Source of the DNA: Rickettsiales bacterium
GTDB taxonomy: Bacteria > Pseudomonadota > Alphaproteobacteria > Rs-D84
Direction of reading: 5' to 3'
NCBI GenBank assembly: GCA_031263295.1
Contig: JAISGC010000063.1
Span: 1 to 10,870 of the forward strand
Length of the DNA: 10,870 nt
Made by a program: the position numbers and the translations under genes. The notes beneath the pieces were generated by a model. That model saw only the letters and a list, made by a program, of their open reading frames with translations, made no database searches and was not told the DNA's origin. Of the stretch, positions 1 to 5,493 are shown in pieces; position 1 is the first letter of the stretch, and each line of letters begins with the position of its first letter.

Positions 1-2
1 CA

Positions 3-40
3 CCATTGCTCACTGCTCATTGCTCATTGCTAATTAAAAT
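3..40. repeat. TTGCTCA-type heptamer repeat end
   Basis: Degenerate 7-base units (TTGCTCA, CTGCTCA) run up to the start codon of the pseudouridine synthase. The stretch is nearly identical to 5452-5489, the right arm of a complete inverted repeat, including the trailing TTAAAAT. It is therefore probably the right end of a similar element whose left arm lies outside the window. No Shine-Dalgarno sequence and no convincing -10 box is visible in it. Confidence 0.7.
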
Positions 41-950
41 GAGCATCGTTCCGATAAAAGTTTCCGCAACCGAAGACGGAATAAAGCTTTCCCGCTTTTT
101 GTCGCGCCATTATCCGAATGCGAATCTAATCCTGATACGGCGGCTGTGCAGGTCGGGCGAAATCCGCGTCAACTCCAAGCGGGTCGAGCCGGGCGCGATG
201 CTCCGCGCCGGAGATTTGGTCCGAGTGCCGCCCGCGCTTATCGAGATACGAGATACGAGATACGAGATACGGCCCGCCGCAAAGTTCTCATTGGAAGATT
301 TGGAAAAGTTGCGCCAGACAATAATTTACAACGACGACGATTTGGTCGTATTCAACAAGCCCGCGGGCCTGGCTGTTCAGGGTGGCGGCGGAATAAAAAA
401 ATCCCTCGATAAAATGGCGGCGGCGCTTTTTCCGAACGATACTATTTCGTTGGTGCATAGGCTCGATATGGAAACCAGCGGCGCGATAGTCGTCGCGAAA
501 TCGGTCGCCGCGGCGCAGAGGCTCGCGCGGGATTTCCAAACGCGCGATGTGCACAAGACCTATATAGCGGCGCTCGCGGGCGGGGTGCGCCCGACGGCCG
601 GCACTATAACCGAGCCAATCGACGACAAGAAAGCGGCGACGCGATACGAGGTTCTGGGCGAATTAAAAAACGCGCTGACCTTCGTCAGATTTACGCCCGA
701 GACCGGCCGAAAGCACCAGCTGCGCAAGCATTCGGCCTTCGCGTTGAAGGCGCCGATTATCGGCGATGCGCTTTACGGCCGCCGCCAGACGGACGCGAAA
801 TTGCGCGCGGTTATAACGCCGGGGCGCCTGCATCTGGTCGCGCGGCGCATATCGTTCCGGCATCCGCGGACGGGAAAAAACTTGACTATAAGCGCCCCTG
901 TGCCAGAATGGATGAAAGGGCCCGCCGACTTGTGCGGGATTGAATTATGA
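39..950 (+). CDS. RluA-family (RluC/RluD-type) 23S rRNA pseudouridine synthase
   Basis: The 303-residue protein should isomerise specific uridines in large-subunit rRNA to pseudouridine in the cytoplasm. An S4-type RNA-binding domain covers about residues 15-75, with the pattern RRLCRSGEIRVNSKRV and GDLVRVP. The catalytic domain carries the family signature HRLDMETSG, with the catalytic aspartate at residue 143, then the ETGRKHQLRKH region and a GDALYG turn. Length and order fit RluC/RluD, but which uridines are modified cannot be told. The start at 39 is chosen because upstream codons only translate the heptamer repeat; no good ribosome binding site precedes it. A four-copy CGAGATA repeat lies in the linker between the domains. 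The stop overlaps the start of the next gene (ATGA, 947-950), suggesting translational coupling with the AsmA-like gene. Confidence 0.9.
   Translation: MSIVPIKVSATEDGIKLSRFLSRHYPNANLILIRRLCRSGEIRVNSKRVEPGAMLRAGDLVRVPPALIEIRDTRYEIRPAAKFSLEDLEKLRQTIIYNDDDLVVFNKPAGLAVQGGGGIKKSLDKMAAALFPNDTISLVHRLDMETSGAIVVAKSVAAAQRLARDFQTRDVHKTYIAALAGGVRPTAGTITEPIDDKKAATRYEVLGELKNALTFVRFTPETGRKHQLRKHSAFALKAPIIGDALYGRRQTDAKLRAVITPGRLHLVARRISFRHPRTGKNLTISAPVPEWMKGPADLCGIEL
242..269. repeat. Four tandem CGAGATA heptamers inside the pseudouridine synthase gene
   Basis: Four exact head-to-tail copies of CGAGATA occupy 242-269. They encode the IRDTRYEI stretch in the linker between the S4 and catalytic domains. Because seven is not a multiple of three, gain or loss of one copy would shift the reading frame. 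Confidence 0.9.
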
Positions 951-3028
951 AGATTTTGCAGAGGCAGAGAAAGAAAAAGGCGCTGATTCATTGGGCGCGC
1001 ATAGTCTGTATGCTGGCCGCGGGATTCGCGGTCGCGGCGATCGTCGCCGTATCGCAGCTCGACATCAACACATTGAAAAAAGACATAGCGTCGACGCTCG
1101 CCGCGGCGACGGGTCTGCCGGTCGAAATCACGGGAAAGTTATCGTGGAAATTATCCCTTCGCCCGCGCGTCGTCATAAACGATGTCCGCATAGCGGGCGC
1201 GAAATGGGCGCATCACAAGTATCCGATACAGATTCCGCAGATGCAGGTGCAATTGAATCTGGTCTCGCTTTTGCGCCGCACGGCCGCGATACAATCGGTG
1301 CGCCTGACAAACCCGAAAGTGAATATCGAAAAGAACGCCAAGGGGCAAATATCCTTGGCCGCGCGGGGCGCCGACGGGCACGCGGAACGCGCGGGACACG
1401 CAGTGCCCTTTCCCTTCAATCTGGACCTTGGAATCGGCGCGATAGAATTGGACAGGCCCCAGATATTTTACATAACTCCCGACGGGGTGGAATCCTTCAC
1501 GCCGGACTTTGTGAAAATCGTGATGCAGGAAAAAAGCGAAGAATCGATAGCCTTTTCCGGCGCCGTCTCGGACGAGGGCGGAAGCTATCCGTTTCTGGTT
1601 TCCTTCGGCGCGCTGGCGGGCGGGCAATATCCGGCGAATATTTCAATCGCGGGCGATGTGATGCCTATGTCGGCGTCGATTACGCTGGATAAAAATCTCC
1701 GGCCCGCATCGTTCGACGCAAGCGGGCGGCTTCTTCGCGCGGAAAAAATCGGACGGAGCTTCGGCTTGGACTTTCCGAAAATCGCGCGGGCGGACTTTTC
1801 GATTTCGGCCGCCATGAACGGCAAGATTCTGTCCCTGAAAAAGGCGGCGCTGCGGGGCGGCGGCACGGACATTTCGATAAATGGAAAATACGATACGGCG
1901 CTGGGGCGCTTCGACCTGCATATAAAATCCGGGGCGATTGATCTGGCGCGGTTCTTTCCGAATCTCTACGGCGGGGATTATTTCTGGCGCCATCCGCCGC
2001 GGCCGCTGAATGTGTTCAAGGACATACCGCTCTACGGCCGACTGCTCGACGCGGCGTCGGGCTCGGCCGAAATAACGATTGGAAAATTGCTGGTCTACCG
2101 CGACCTTGCGATTACGGACAGCGGCGTGAAATTGGGGATAGAAAACGGCCGATTGGACGCGCGCGTCGGCGCGGGCTTCGCGGGCGGCGATGTATTCGCT
2201 CGCGTTACGGCGCGACATATAGGCAGCGATATTCTGGCGGTCAAGGCGGGCGGCTTCGGAACCGATATTGGAGTCGGCAATCTTTTGGAAATGGTGCGCG
2301 AGAAAGATTTTATTTCCGAACTTCCGACGAACTTTGATTTTTATATCGAGGGCGCGGGCGCGAACCTGTCGGATATGACAAAGTCCGCGAACGGCCCCGT
2401 GCGCATCGTCTCGAACGCGGGCGGATACGCGCACGAAGATTTGCTCGACTATATCTATGGGCGCGATTTTATAACCGGCGTCCGCGAATCGGTCCAGGGC
2501 CTGTTCGCAAGGAAATCGCGCGCGCATCAGATGAAAATCAAATGCGCGGTCGCGAACCTGATGGTCCGGCGCGGCGCGGTCGCTTTGGAGCGCAATGTCG
2601 CCGCGCAGACCGAGCAGATAAATATTTTGCTGGTCGGCAATGTCGACTTTGGAAACGAGCGGATGAGCCTCCGGATGGATACAAAGCCGCTTGAAGGAAT
2701 CCGGCTGTCGTTGTCGGGCGCGGCGGCGAACACTATGGAGTTCGGCGGGAATCTTGCCGAGCCTGACCTGCGCATCGGCGGCGCGGCCTTGGCCGAAGAC
2801 GCGGCGGCGGTCGGCGCGGGCGCGGCGGTCGGCGCGGTTCTGGGGCCGGTGGGCGCGGGCGTCGGCGCGGGGGTGGGCTGGCTGGGCAGCAAGATATTGG
2901 GCGCGTGGCTGGCGGACGAAACTCCGTGCAGGACGGCCCTGGGCTCGGGCGCGCCGTCGTCCCATCGCCGGGACCCGGAGTTTATGAAACACGACCCGGC
3001 GGAACTGGCCAGAGAGTTTCTGAAATGA
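947..3028 (+). CDS. AsmA-like inner-membrane-anchored envelope protein
   Basis: The 693-residue protein has a basic N-terminus, one membrane segment at about residues 18-36 (ARIVCMLAAGFAVAAIVAV), and a long periplasmic body of beta-rich repeats. The segment after the anchor (LKKDIASTLAAATGLPVEI, GKLSWKLSLRPRVVINDV) is the typical opening of AsmA-family proteins. Known relatives act in outer-membrane biogenesis and lipid transport between the membranes; the substrate here is unknown. The C-terminus has an Ala/Gly-rich stretch (VGAGAAVGAVLGPVGAG, near residues 621-645), possibly a membrane-associated glycine-zipper-like helix, as often seen in alphaproteobacterial AsmA-like proteins. It starts inside the stop codon of the preceding gene, so coupled translation is likely. 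A GGTGTTCCCC element begins 10 bases after the stop codon. Confidence 0.8.
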   Translation: MKILQRQRKKKALIHWARIVCMLAAGFAVAAIVAVSQLDINTLKKDIASTLAAATGLPVEITGKLSWKLSLRPRVVINDVRIAGAKWAHHKYPIQIPQMQVQLNLVSLLRRTAAIQSVRLTNPKVNIEKNAKGQISLAARGADGHAERAGHAVPFPFNLDLGIGAIELDRPQIFYITPDGVESFTPDFVKIVMQEKSEESIAFSGAVSDEGGSYPFLVSFGALAGGQYPANISIAGDVMPMSASITLDKNLRPASFDASGRLLRAEKIGRSFGLDFPKIARADFSISAAMNGKILSLKKAALRGGGTDISINGKYDTALGRFDLHIKSGAIDLARFFPNLYGGDYFWRHPPRPLNVFKDIPLYGRLLDAASGSAEITIGKLLVYRDLAITDSGVKLGIENGRLDARVGAGFAGGDVFARVTARHIGSDILAVKAGGFGTDIGVGNLLEMVREKDFISELPTNFDFYIEGAGANLSDMTKSANGPVRIVSNAGGYAHEDLLDYIYGRDFITGVRESVQGLFARKSRAHQMKIKCAVANLMVRRGAVALERNVAAQTEQINILLVGNVDFGNERMSLRMDTKPLEGIRLSLSGAAANTMEFGGNLAEPDLRIGGAALAEDAAAVGAGAAVGAVLGPVGAGVGAGVGWLGSKILGAWLADETPCRTALGSGAPSSHRRDPEFMKHDPAELAREFLK

Positions 3029-3037
3029 GCGAAGACA

Positions 3038-3107
3038 GGTGTTCCCCTCCTTTGGAGGGGTGGCCCCGAAGGGGCCGGGGTGGTGGCGAAGAACGGCACT
3101 GCGCCGC
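3038..3107. repeat. GGTGTTCCCCTCC palindromic element, half copy
   Basis: The sequence reads GGTGTTCCCCTCC, TTT, GGAGGGG, then a small hairpin CCCC-GAA-GGGG, then CCGGGGTGGTGG and a central GCGAAGAACGGCACTG. The order matches the left half and centre of the full elements at 5778-5926 and 9819-9965, but the right half is missing. It lies just after the AsmA-like gene and could fold at the 3' end of its mRNA. Confidence 0.75.
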
Positions 3108-3121
3108 CACTAGTCACTAGT
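3108..3121. repeat. Two tandem CACTAGT heptamers
   Basis: Two exact CACTAGT units lie 12 bases upstream of the -35 box of the first module. They join the truncated GGTGTTCCCC element where its right half should be. The other two modules also have heptamer repeats next to their promoters. Confidence 0.6.
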
Positions 3122-3133
3122 CGTTAAAAAACC

Positions 3134-3162
3134 TTTACAAAAAATCGCAAACCTTCTATAAT
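3134..3162 (+). promoter_or_regulatory. Sigma-70 promoter of module 1
   Basis: The -35 box TTTACA (3134-3139) and the -10 box TATAAT (3157-3162) are separated by 17 bases. Transcription should start at about 3168-3170, at the base of the first hairpin of the C4-like RNA. The promoter of module 3 has the same boxes and a very similar A-rich spacer. Confidence 0.85.
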
Positions 3163-3167
3163 AAAAA

Positions 3168-3282
3168 ACGAACCAAGTTGGGAAACTTGCGTTCGGGCTG
3201 TGAGAAGCTCTAATATCAGCGACGCGCATTTTCGCGTCGTATCCGCGCACAAAATACTTGCGGCCGGTCGGCCGTTTTTTTT
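3168..3282 (+). ncRNA. C4-like antisense RNA, copy 1
   Basis: This short RNA has its own promoter and an intrinsic terminator. Hairpin I is CGAAC+CAAGTT closed by a GGGA loop and pairing with AACTTG+GTTCG (3169-3195). Hairpin II is GGGCT/AGCTC (3195-3210). Hairpin III is CGACGCG/CGCGTCG (3220-3239). A terminator follows. All three stems are kept in the other two copies by compensating changes. Architecture and the AGTTGGGAA loop motif recall the C4 antisense RNA of phages P1/P7 and prophages; that match is from memory and unscored. Bases 3177-3189 are complementary over 13 pairs (one G-U) to 3380-3392 in the downstream leader, as expected if the RNA represses the secreted-protein gene. Confidence 0.65.
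3261..3282 (+). terminator. Intrinsic terminator of C4-like RNA 1
   Basis: A CGGCC/GGCCG stem with a GGTC loop is followed by eight T residues. An upstream A-run (3251-3254) and flanking GCGC on each side could extend the stem. It lies about 200 bases before the coding start, so the gene needs read-through or antitermination. Confidence 0.85.
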
Positions 3283-3303
3283 GCGCCCCGAAATCCCCGT
3301 TAT

Positions 3304-3392
3304 GGTCGGGGGGCTGTGCGCGAGCAATCCGCATAGAATCATTCTGATATATGATTTCTCAACCCGCCCGACCGATTACCAAGTTTCCCGAC
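3304..3392 (+). promoter_or_regulatory. Structured leader and antisense target of module 1
   Basis: GGTCGGG (3304-3310) pairs with CCCGACC (3367-3373). The enclosed region has two hairpins: TGTGCG/CGCATA with a GAGCAATC-type loop, and AATCAT/ATGATT. The same multibranch fold can be drawn in modules 2 and 3 with compensating changes. Immediately after the closing stem lies CAAGTTTCCCGAC (3380-3392), the presumed target of hairpin I of the C4-like RNA. The order TATGGT-stem, inner hairpins, closing stem, target, Shine-Dalgarno recalls leaders downstream of C4 RNAs in prophages (from memory). Confidence 0.6.
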
Positions 3393-3399
3393 GAAGCTG

Positions 3400-3452
3400 T
3401 GCCTTCCGACTGGTGTTCCCCTCCTTTGGAGGGGAACACCCCGCGGAAGGCA
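3400..3452. repeat. Reduced GGTGTTCCCC palindromic element in leader 1
   Basis: A nearly perfect palindrome: TGCCTTCCG (3400-3408) pairs with CGGAAGGCA (3444-3452), and GGTGTTCCCCTCC pairs with GGAGGGGAACACC around a TTT loop. It equals the two outer ends of the element in module 2 with the internal part missing. It lies between the antisense target and the ribosome binding site. Module 3 lacks any element at this place. Confidence 0.8.
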
Positions 3453-3482
3453 TCGCGACAAAAACAAAACAGGGAGAAAATT

Positions 3483-3995
3483 ATGAAAAAGAGAATAAGA
3501 GAATTAGAGAATAAGAGAATGGATTTTGAGATAAAGGGAAAGCGCGTTCGAACCGCCGCATTCTCTTATTCTCTAATTCTCTTATTCTCTGCCTTGGGCA
3601 ACGCCCAAGGCGCAAAGCTCTGCCTATTTTCCGGCGGCGAATATTTCGAGAACGACAAAATCCCGGACGGCGCGACCGAGGGCGGAGTTTGGAGAATCGG
3701 CGACGGATGCCGCGGCGGAAGCTGGACCGACCCGAAGCATTCGAGCGCGGTCAACTGCACGAAAACTTATTTCAGCGGCACCGCGTCGTGCAGCGCGAGT
3801 GGAACCGCATGCTATTGCAAAATGACATACCCGTATAACGGAAATGATTTTAACGCATATGCGGACAACTCCATGATAACGAATATGACGCAGTGCAGAA
3901 ATCTATGCCCTATAATTTGCAGCTATTATATTTGGACAAACCCGTATTACAGGAACTCCGCATTTTTGCCGAGCGGGATTGCGGACTTTCATTAA
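3483..3995 (+). CDS. Secreted nine-cysteine protein, paralogue 1 (unknown function)
   Basis: The 170-residue protein is not a family I can name. The start at 3483 is set by a strong AGGGAGA ribosome binding site and by conserved MKK starts in the paralogues. Residues 1-43 form a signal peptide: a long charged n-region, a hydrophobic segment FSYSLILLFSALG (27-39), and likely cleavage after AQG, leaving AKLC. The AKLC start is shared by all three paralogues. It is not a lipobox. The mature part has nine cysteines, with a CYC pair followed by KMTYPYNG and a C-x3-C-x3-C cluster. The C-terminal tail (SYYIWTNPYYRN) differs from the other two. The signal-peptide DNA is a perfect 32-base inverted repeat. 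An oxidised periplasmic or exported protein is inferred. It converges with ung, 39 bases away. Confidence 0.75.
   Translation: MKKRIRELENKRMDFEIKGKRVRTAAFSYSLILLFSALGNAQGAKLCLFSGGEYFENDKIPDGATEGGVWRIGDGCRGGSWTDPKHSSAVNCTKTYFSGTASCSASGTACYCKMTYPYNGNDFNAYADNSMITNMTQCRNLCPIICSYYIWTNPYYRNSAFLPSGIADFH
3490..3590. repeat. Perfect 32-base inverted repeat encoding signal peptide 1
   Basis: The left arm (3490-3521) is made of GAGAATAA/GAGAATTA 8-base units. The right arm (3559-3590) is its exact reverse complement. The spacer is 37 bases. The left arm encodes KRIRELENKRM and the right arm encodes most of the hydrophobic FSYSLILLFSA core. In mRNA the two arms would form a long hairpin starting 5 bases after the start codon. 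Confidence 0.95.
3591..3611. repeat. GC palindrome at the signal-peptidase junction, copy 1
   Basis: GCCTTGGGC, AAC, GCCCAAGGC is a perfect 9-bp palindrome with a three-base loop. It encodes ALGNAQG just before the predicted cleavage site. Paralogue 3 has the same stem at the same place; paralogue 2 has a different 11-bp palindrome there. Confidence 0.85.
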
Positions 3996-4034
3996 ATATC
4001 ACCCGGCGTGCCGCCGACCTCATTGCGCTGTGCG

Positions 4035-4700
4035 CTACCACTCAATCGCGGTCTTGCCGTTGGCCGCCAGGTATTCGTTCGCTCTGGAAAAATGATGGTT
4101 GCCGAAAAATCCGCGCGCGGCCGATAACGGCGACGGGTGCACGGATTCCAAAACCAGATTCCGCGACCGGTCGACCAGCGCGCCCTTTCGCTGCGCATAG
4201 CTGCCCCACAAAATATAGACTATATTTTCGCGGTGCGCGGCCAGCGCGTTGATGACCGCGTCGGTGAATGTCTCCCATCCTTTGCCCGCGTGCGACGCCG
4301 CCAAGTGCGCCTGAACCGTCAGCGTGCTGTTCAACAGCAAGACGCCCTGCTTCGCCCAGCTGGTCAAATCGCCCGCGGTCGCGGATGGCCGCCCCAAATC
4401 GTCTGCGATTTCTTTATAAATATTCACGAGGGACGGCGGCGGCGTTGTCGGCGGCAAAACCGAAAAGCACAGCCCGTGCGCCTGGCCCGGCTCGTGATAC
4501 GGGTCCTGTCCGATTATCACTACATTCACTTTATCGAACGGGGCCAGGTCGAACGCGTTGAAGATATTTTTCGCGGCGGGATAAATCGCGCGCCCCGCCA
4601 AGTATTCGCCGCGGACGAAATCGGTCAGCGCCTTGAAATAAGGCTTGTCGAACTCGGCCCCCAGCGCCGCCTTCCAAGATTCTTCTATCTTTACATCCAT
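4035..4700 (-). CDS. ung: Uracil-DNA glycosylase (family 1)
   Basis: The 221-residue enzyme removes uracil from DNA as the first step of base excision repair. All key family-1 elements are visible: GQDPYHEPGQAHGLCFSV with the catalytic aspartate D66, LLLNSTLTV with uracil-binding N124, and HPSPLSAARGFFGNHHFS with H188 and the minor-groove intercalation loop. Length is normal. The start at 4700 gives MDVKIEESW, the usual N-terminus; upstream codons in frame only translate the inverted repeat. The ribosome binding site is weak, and the start is 10 bases from the repeat arm. It lies downstream of the RusA-like gene on the same strand, separated by that repeat, and may be co-transcribed with it. 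Confidence 0.97.
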   Translation of the reverse strand: MDVKIEESWKAALGAEFDKPYFKALTDFVRGEYLAGRAIYPAAKNIFNAFDLAPFDKVNVVIIGQDPYHEPGQAHGLCFSVLPPTTPPPSLVNIYKEIADDLGRPSATAGDLTSWAKQGVLLLNSTLTVQAHLAASHAGKGWETFTDAVINALAAHRENIVYILWGSYAQRKGALVDRSRNLVLESVHPSPLSAARGFFGNHHFSRANEYLAANGKTAIEW

Positions 4701-4710
4701 GTTTATTTTA

Positions 4711-4804
4711 AGGACTAGGACTAGGATTAGGACTAGGTGGAGCTCGTGATAAGGCCACAACACAATGACAAGCTCCACCTAGTCCTAATCCTAGTCCTAA
4801 TCCT
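4711..4804. repeat. CTAGGA-type inverted repeat between RusA-like gene and ung
   Basis: Two 34-base arms (4711-4744 and 4771-4804) match as reverse complements at 33 of 34 positions. Each is built of CTAGGA/TTAGGA units ending in GGTGGAGCT. The 26-base centre continues partial pairing. The element fills the spacer: it begins 6 bases after the stop of the RusA-like gene and ends 10 bases before the ung start. Arms and centre are related to the repeat at 7205-7289. Confidence 0.9.
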
Positions 4805-4810
4805 ATTTCC

Positions 4811-5377
4811 CTAAATCATAAACGGCAGGTTCTCCAATGTCCCCTCCGCGACGCGGACATTGACATCGATCATAACGAACAGCTGATCGTCCGCCCGGCC
4901 CGCGTCGCTGAAAATCCCGTCGTTCAATAAATGCGAAGTGTTGACCGAAAGTTTCGTCACCAAATGGTCGTCGTCGAGCAATGTATAAATCGGGCCTATG
5001 TCGTTCGGAGTATTGTCGCCGATTTCGTGCGCGTTCTGCGGACTGCGCAGGCCGTCGAGCAAAGTCTTCACGCGGTTGTCAATATCCGTGCGCGCGAGCC
5101 CGACGATTTCCGGATGCAGCATCTGGATGTCCAGCTCGGCCAGCAATTTCAAGTTCGGCGTGATAATCGGATTCCAGTCTATGCCGCCGATGTGCCGCGT
5201 CGAGATTGGGGACTTTGTCGGATTCGGGAGCATATACTTTTTAAGATTATTCCAGGGGCTGCGCTCGACCAGATTTTTGAGCTGCGGATGAAACTGCATG
5301 CGAATATCGGCGATATGCTGGGACCGCTTTTTCGGATTCATCAAAACCTCGCCGAAATACAATAGCTTGAACTTCAT
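4811..5377 (-). CDS. RusA-like Holliday-junction resolvase family protein
   Basis: The 188-residue protein has TDIDNRVKTLLDGL (about residues 97-110) followed by LLDDDHLVTKLSV (133-145). This is the RusA pattern D-x-D-N-x2-K, then a later D-D; the likely metal-binding residues are D98, D100 and D136/D137, with K104. RusA enzymes cut four-way DNA junctions. The protein is longer than typical RusA (about 120 residues), with an unfamiliar N-terminal part rich in basic residues and a 20-residue insertion between the motifs. The true substrate is therefore uncertain. The start at 5377 gives MKFKLLYFG; a -10 box lies so close that the mRNA is probably leaderless. Next downstream on the same strand is ung. 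Confidence 0.6.
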   Translation of the reverse strand: MKFKLLYFGEVLMNPKKRSQHIADIRMQFHPQLKNLVERSPWNNLKKYMLPNPTKSPISTRHIGGIDWNPIITPNLKLLAELDIQMLHPEIVGLARTDIDNRVKTLLDGLRSPQNAHEIGDNTPNDIGPIYTLLDDDHLVTKLSVNTSHLLNDGIFSDAGRADDQLFVMIDVNVRVAEGTLENLPFMI

Positions 5378-5383
5378 ACGGAC

Positions 5384-5412
5384 ATTATAACAAAAAAATG
5401 AGCGACGAGCAA
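5384..5412 (-). promoter_or_regulatory. Promoter of the RusA-like gene, probably leaderless
   Basis: On the minus strand a TATAAT box (5384-5389) is preceded after 17 bases by TTGCTC (5407-5412). The expected transcription start coincides with the ATG at 5377. The -35 box is one of the TTGCTC units of the inverted repeat arm. Confidence 0.65.
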
Positions 5413-5484
5413 TGAGCAGTGAGCAATAGGAACTCGCCGAACGCAAGGCCGCCATTGCTCACTGCTCATTGCTCGTTGCTCATT
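5397..5484. repeat. GAGCAAT-type inverted repeat between divergent promoters
   Basis: Arms 5397-5427 and 5454-5484 are 31 bases each and complementary at 30 positions. They consist of degenerate 7-base units GAGCAAT/GAGCAGT. The 26-base centre is unrelated to that of the CTAGGA elements. The left arm supplies the -35 region of the RusA-like promoter, and the right arm ends 9 bases before the -35 box of module 2. Confidence 0.9.
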
Positions 5485-5493
5485 AAAATTATC

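Noticed and set aside
940..1692. Long open frame overlapping the AsmA-like gene in another phase
   Set aside because: Shadow frame rich in Arg/Gly from the GC-rich gene; no recognisable motifs, and it overlaps a well-supported gene throughout.
1643..2992. 449-codon open frame antisense to the AsmA-like gene
   Set aside because: Arg/Ala-rich translation typical of antisense frames in GC-rich coding DNA; no domain, no ribosome binding site, no independent context.
3168..3282. Retron or group II intron-type RNA, tRNA or 4.5S/6S RNA
   Set aside because: No reverse transcriptase, no cloverleaf, no SRP tetraloop motif and no large central bulge; the promoter-three hairpins-terminator layout with a downstream complementary target fits a C4-type antisense better.
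3351..3482. N-terminal extension of secreted protein 1 (44 residues)
   Set aside because: It translates the structured leader and the palindromic element; the conserved ribosome binding site and MKK start at 3483 are shared by all three paralogues.
3483..3620. Lipoprotein signal in the secreted proteins (cysteine after AKL)
   Set aside because: AKLC does not fit the lipobox, which needs a small residue before the cysteine; signal peptidase I cleavage before AKLC is more consistent across the three.
3996..4034. Terminator between secreted gene 1 and ung
   Set aside because: The 39-base spacer shows no hairpin with a T-run on either strand.
4701..4778. N-terminal hydrophobic extension of ung
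   Set aside because: It is only the translated CTAGGA repeat; family-1 enzymes start near residue MDVKIEESW.
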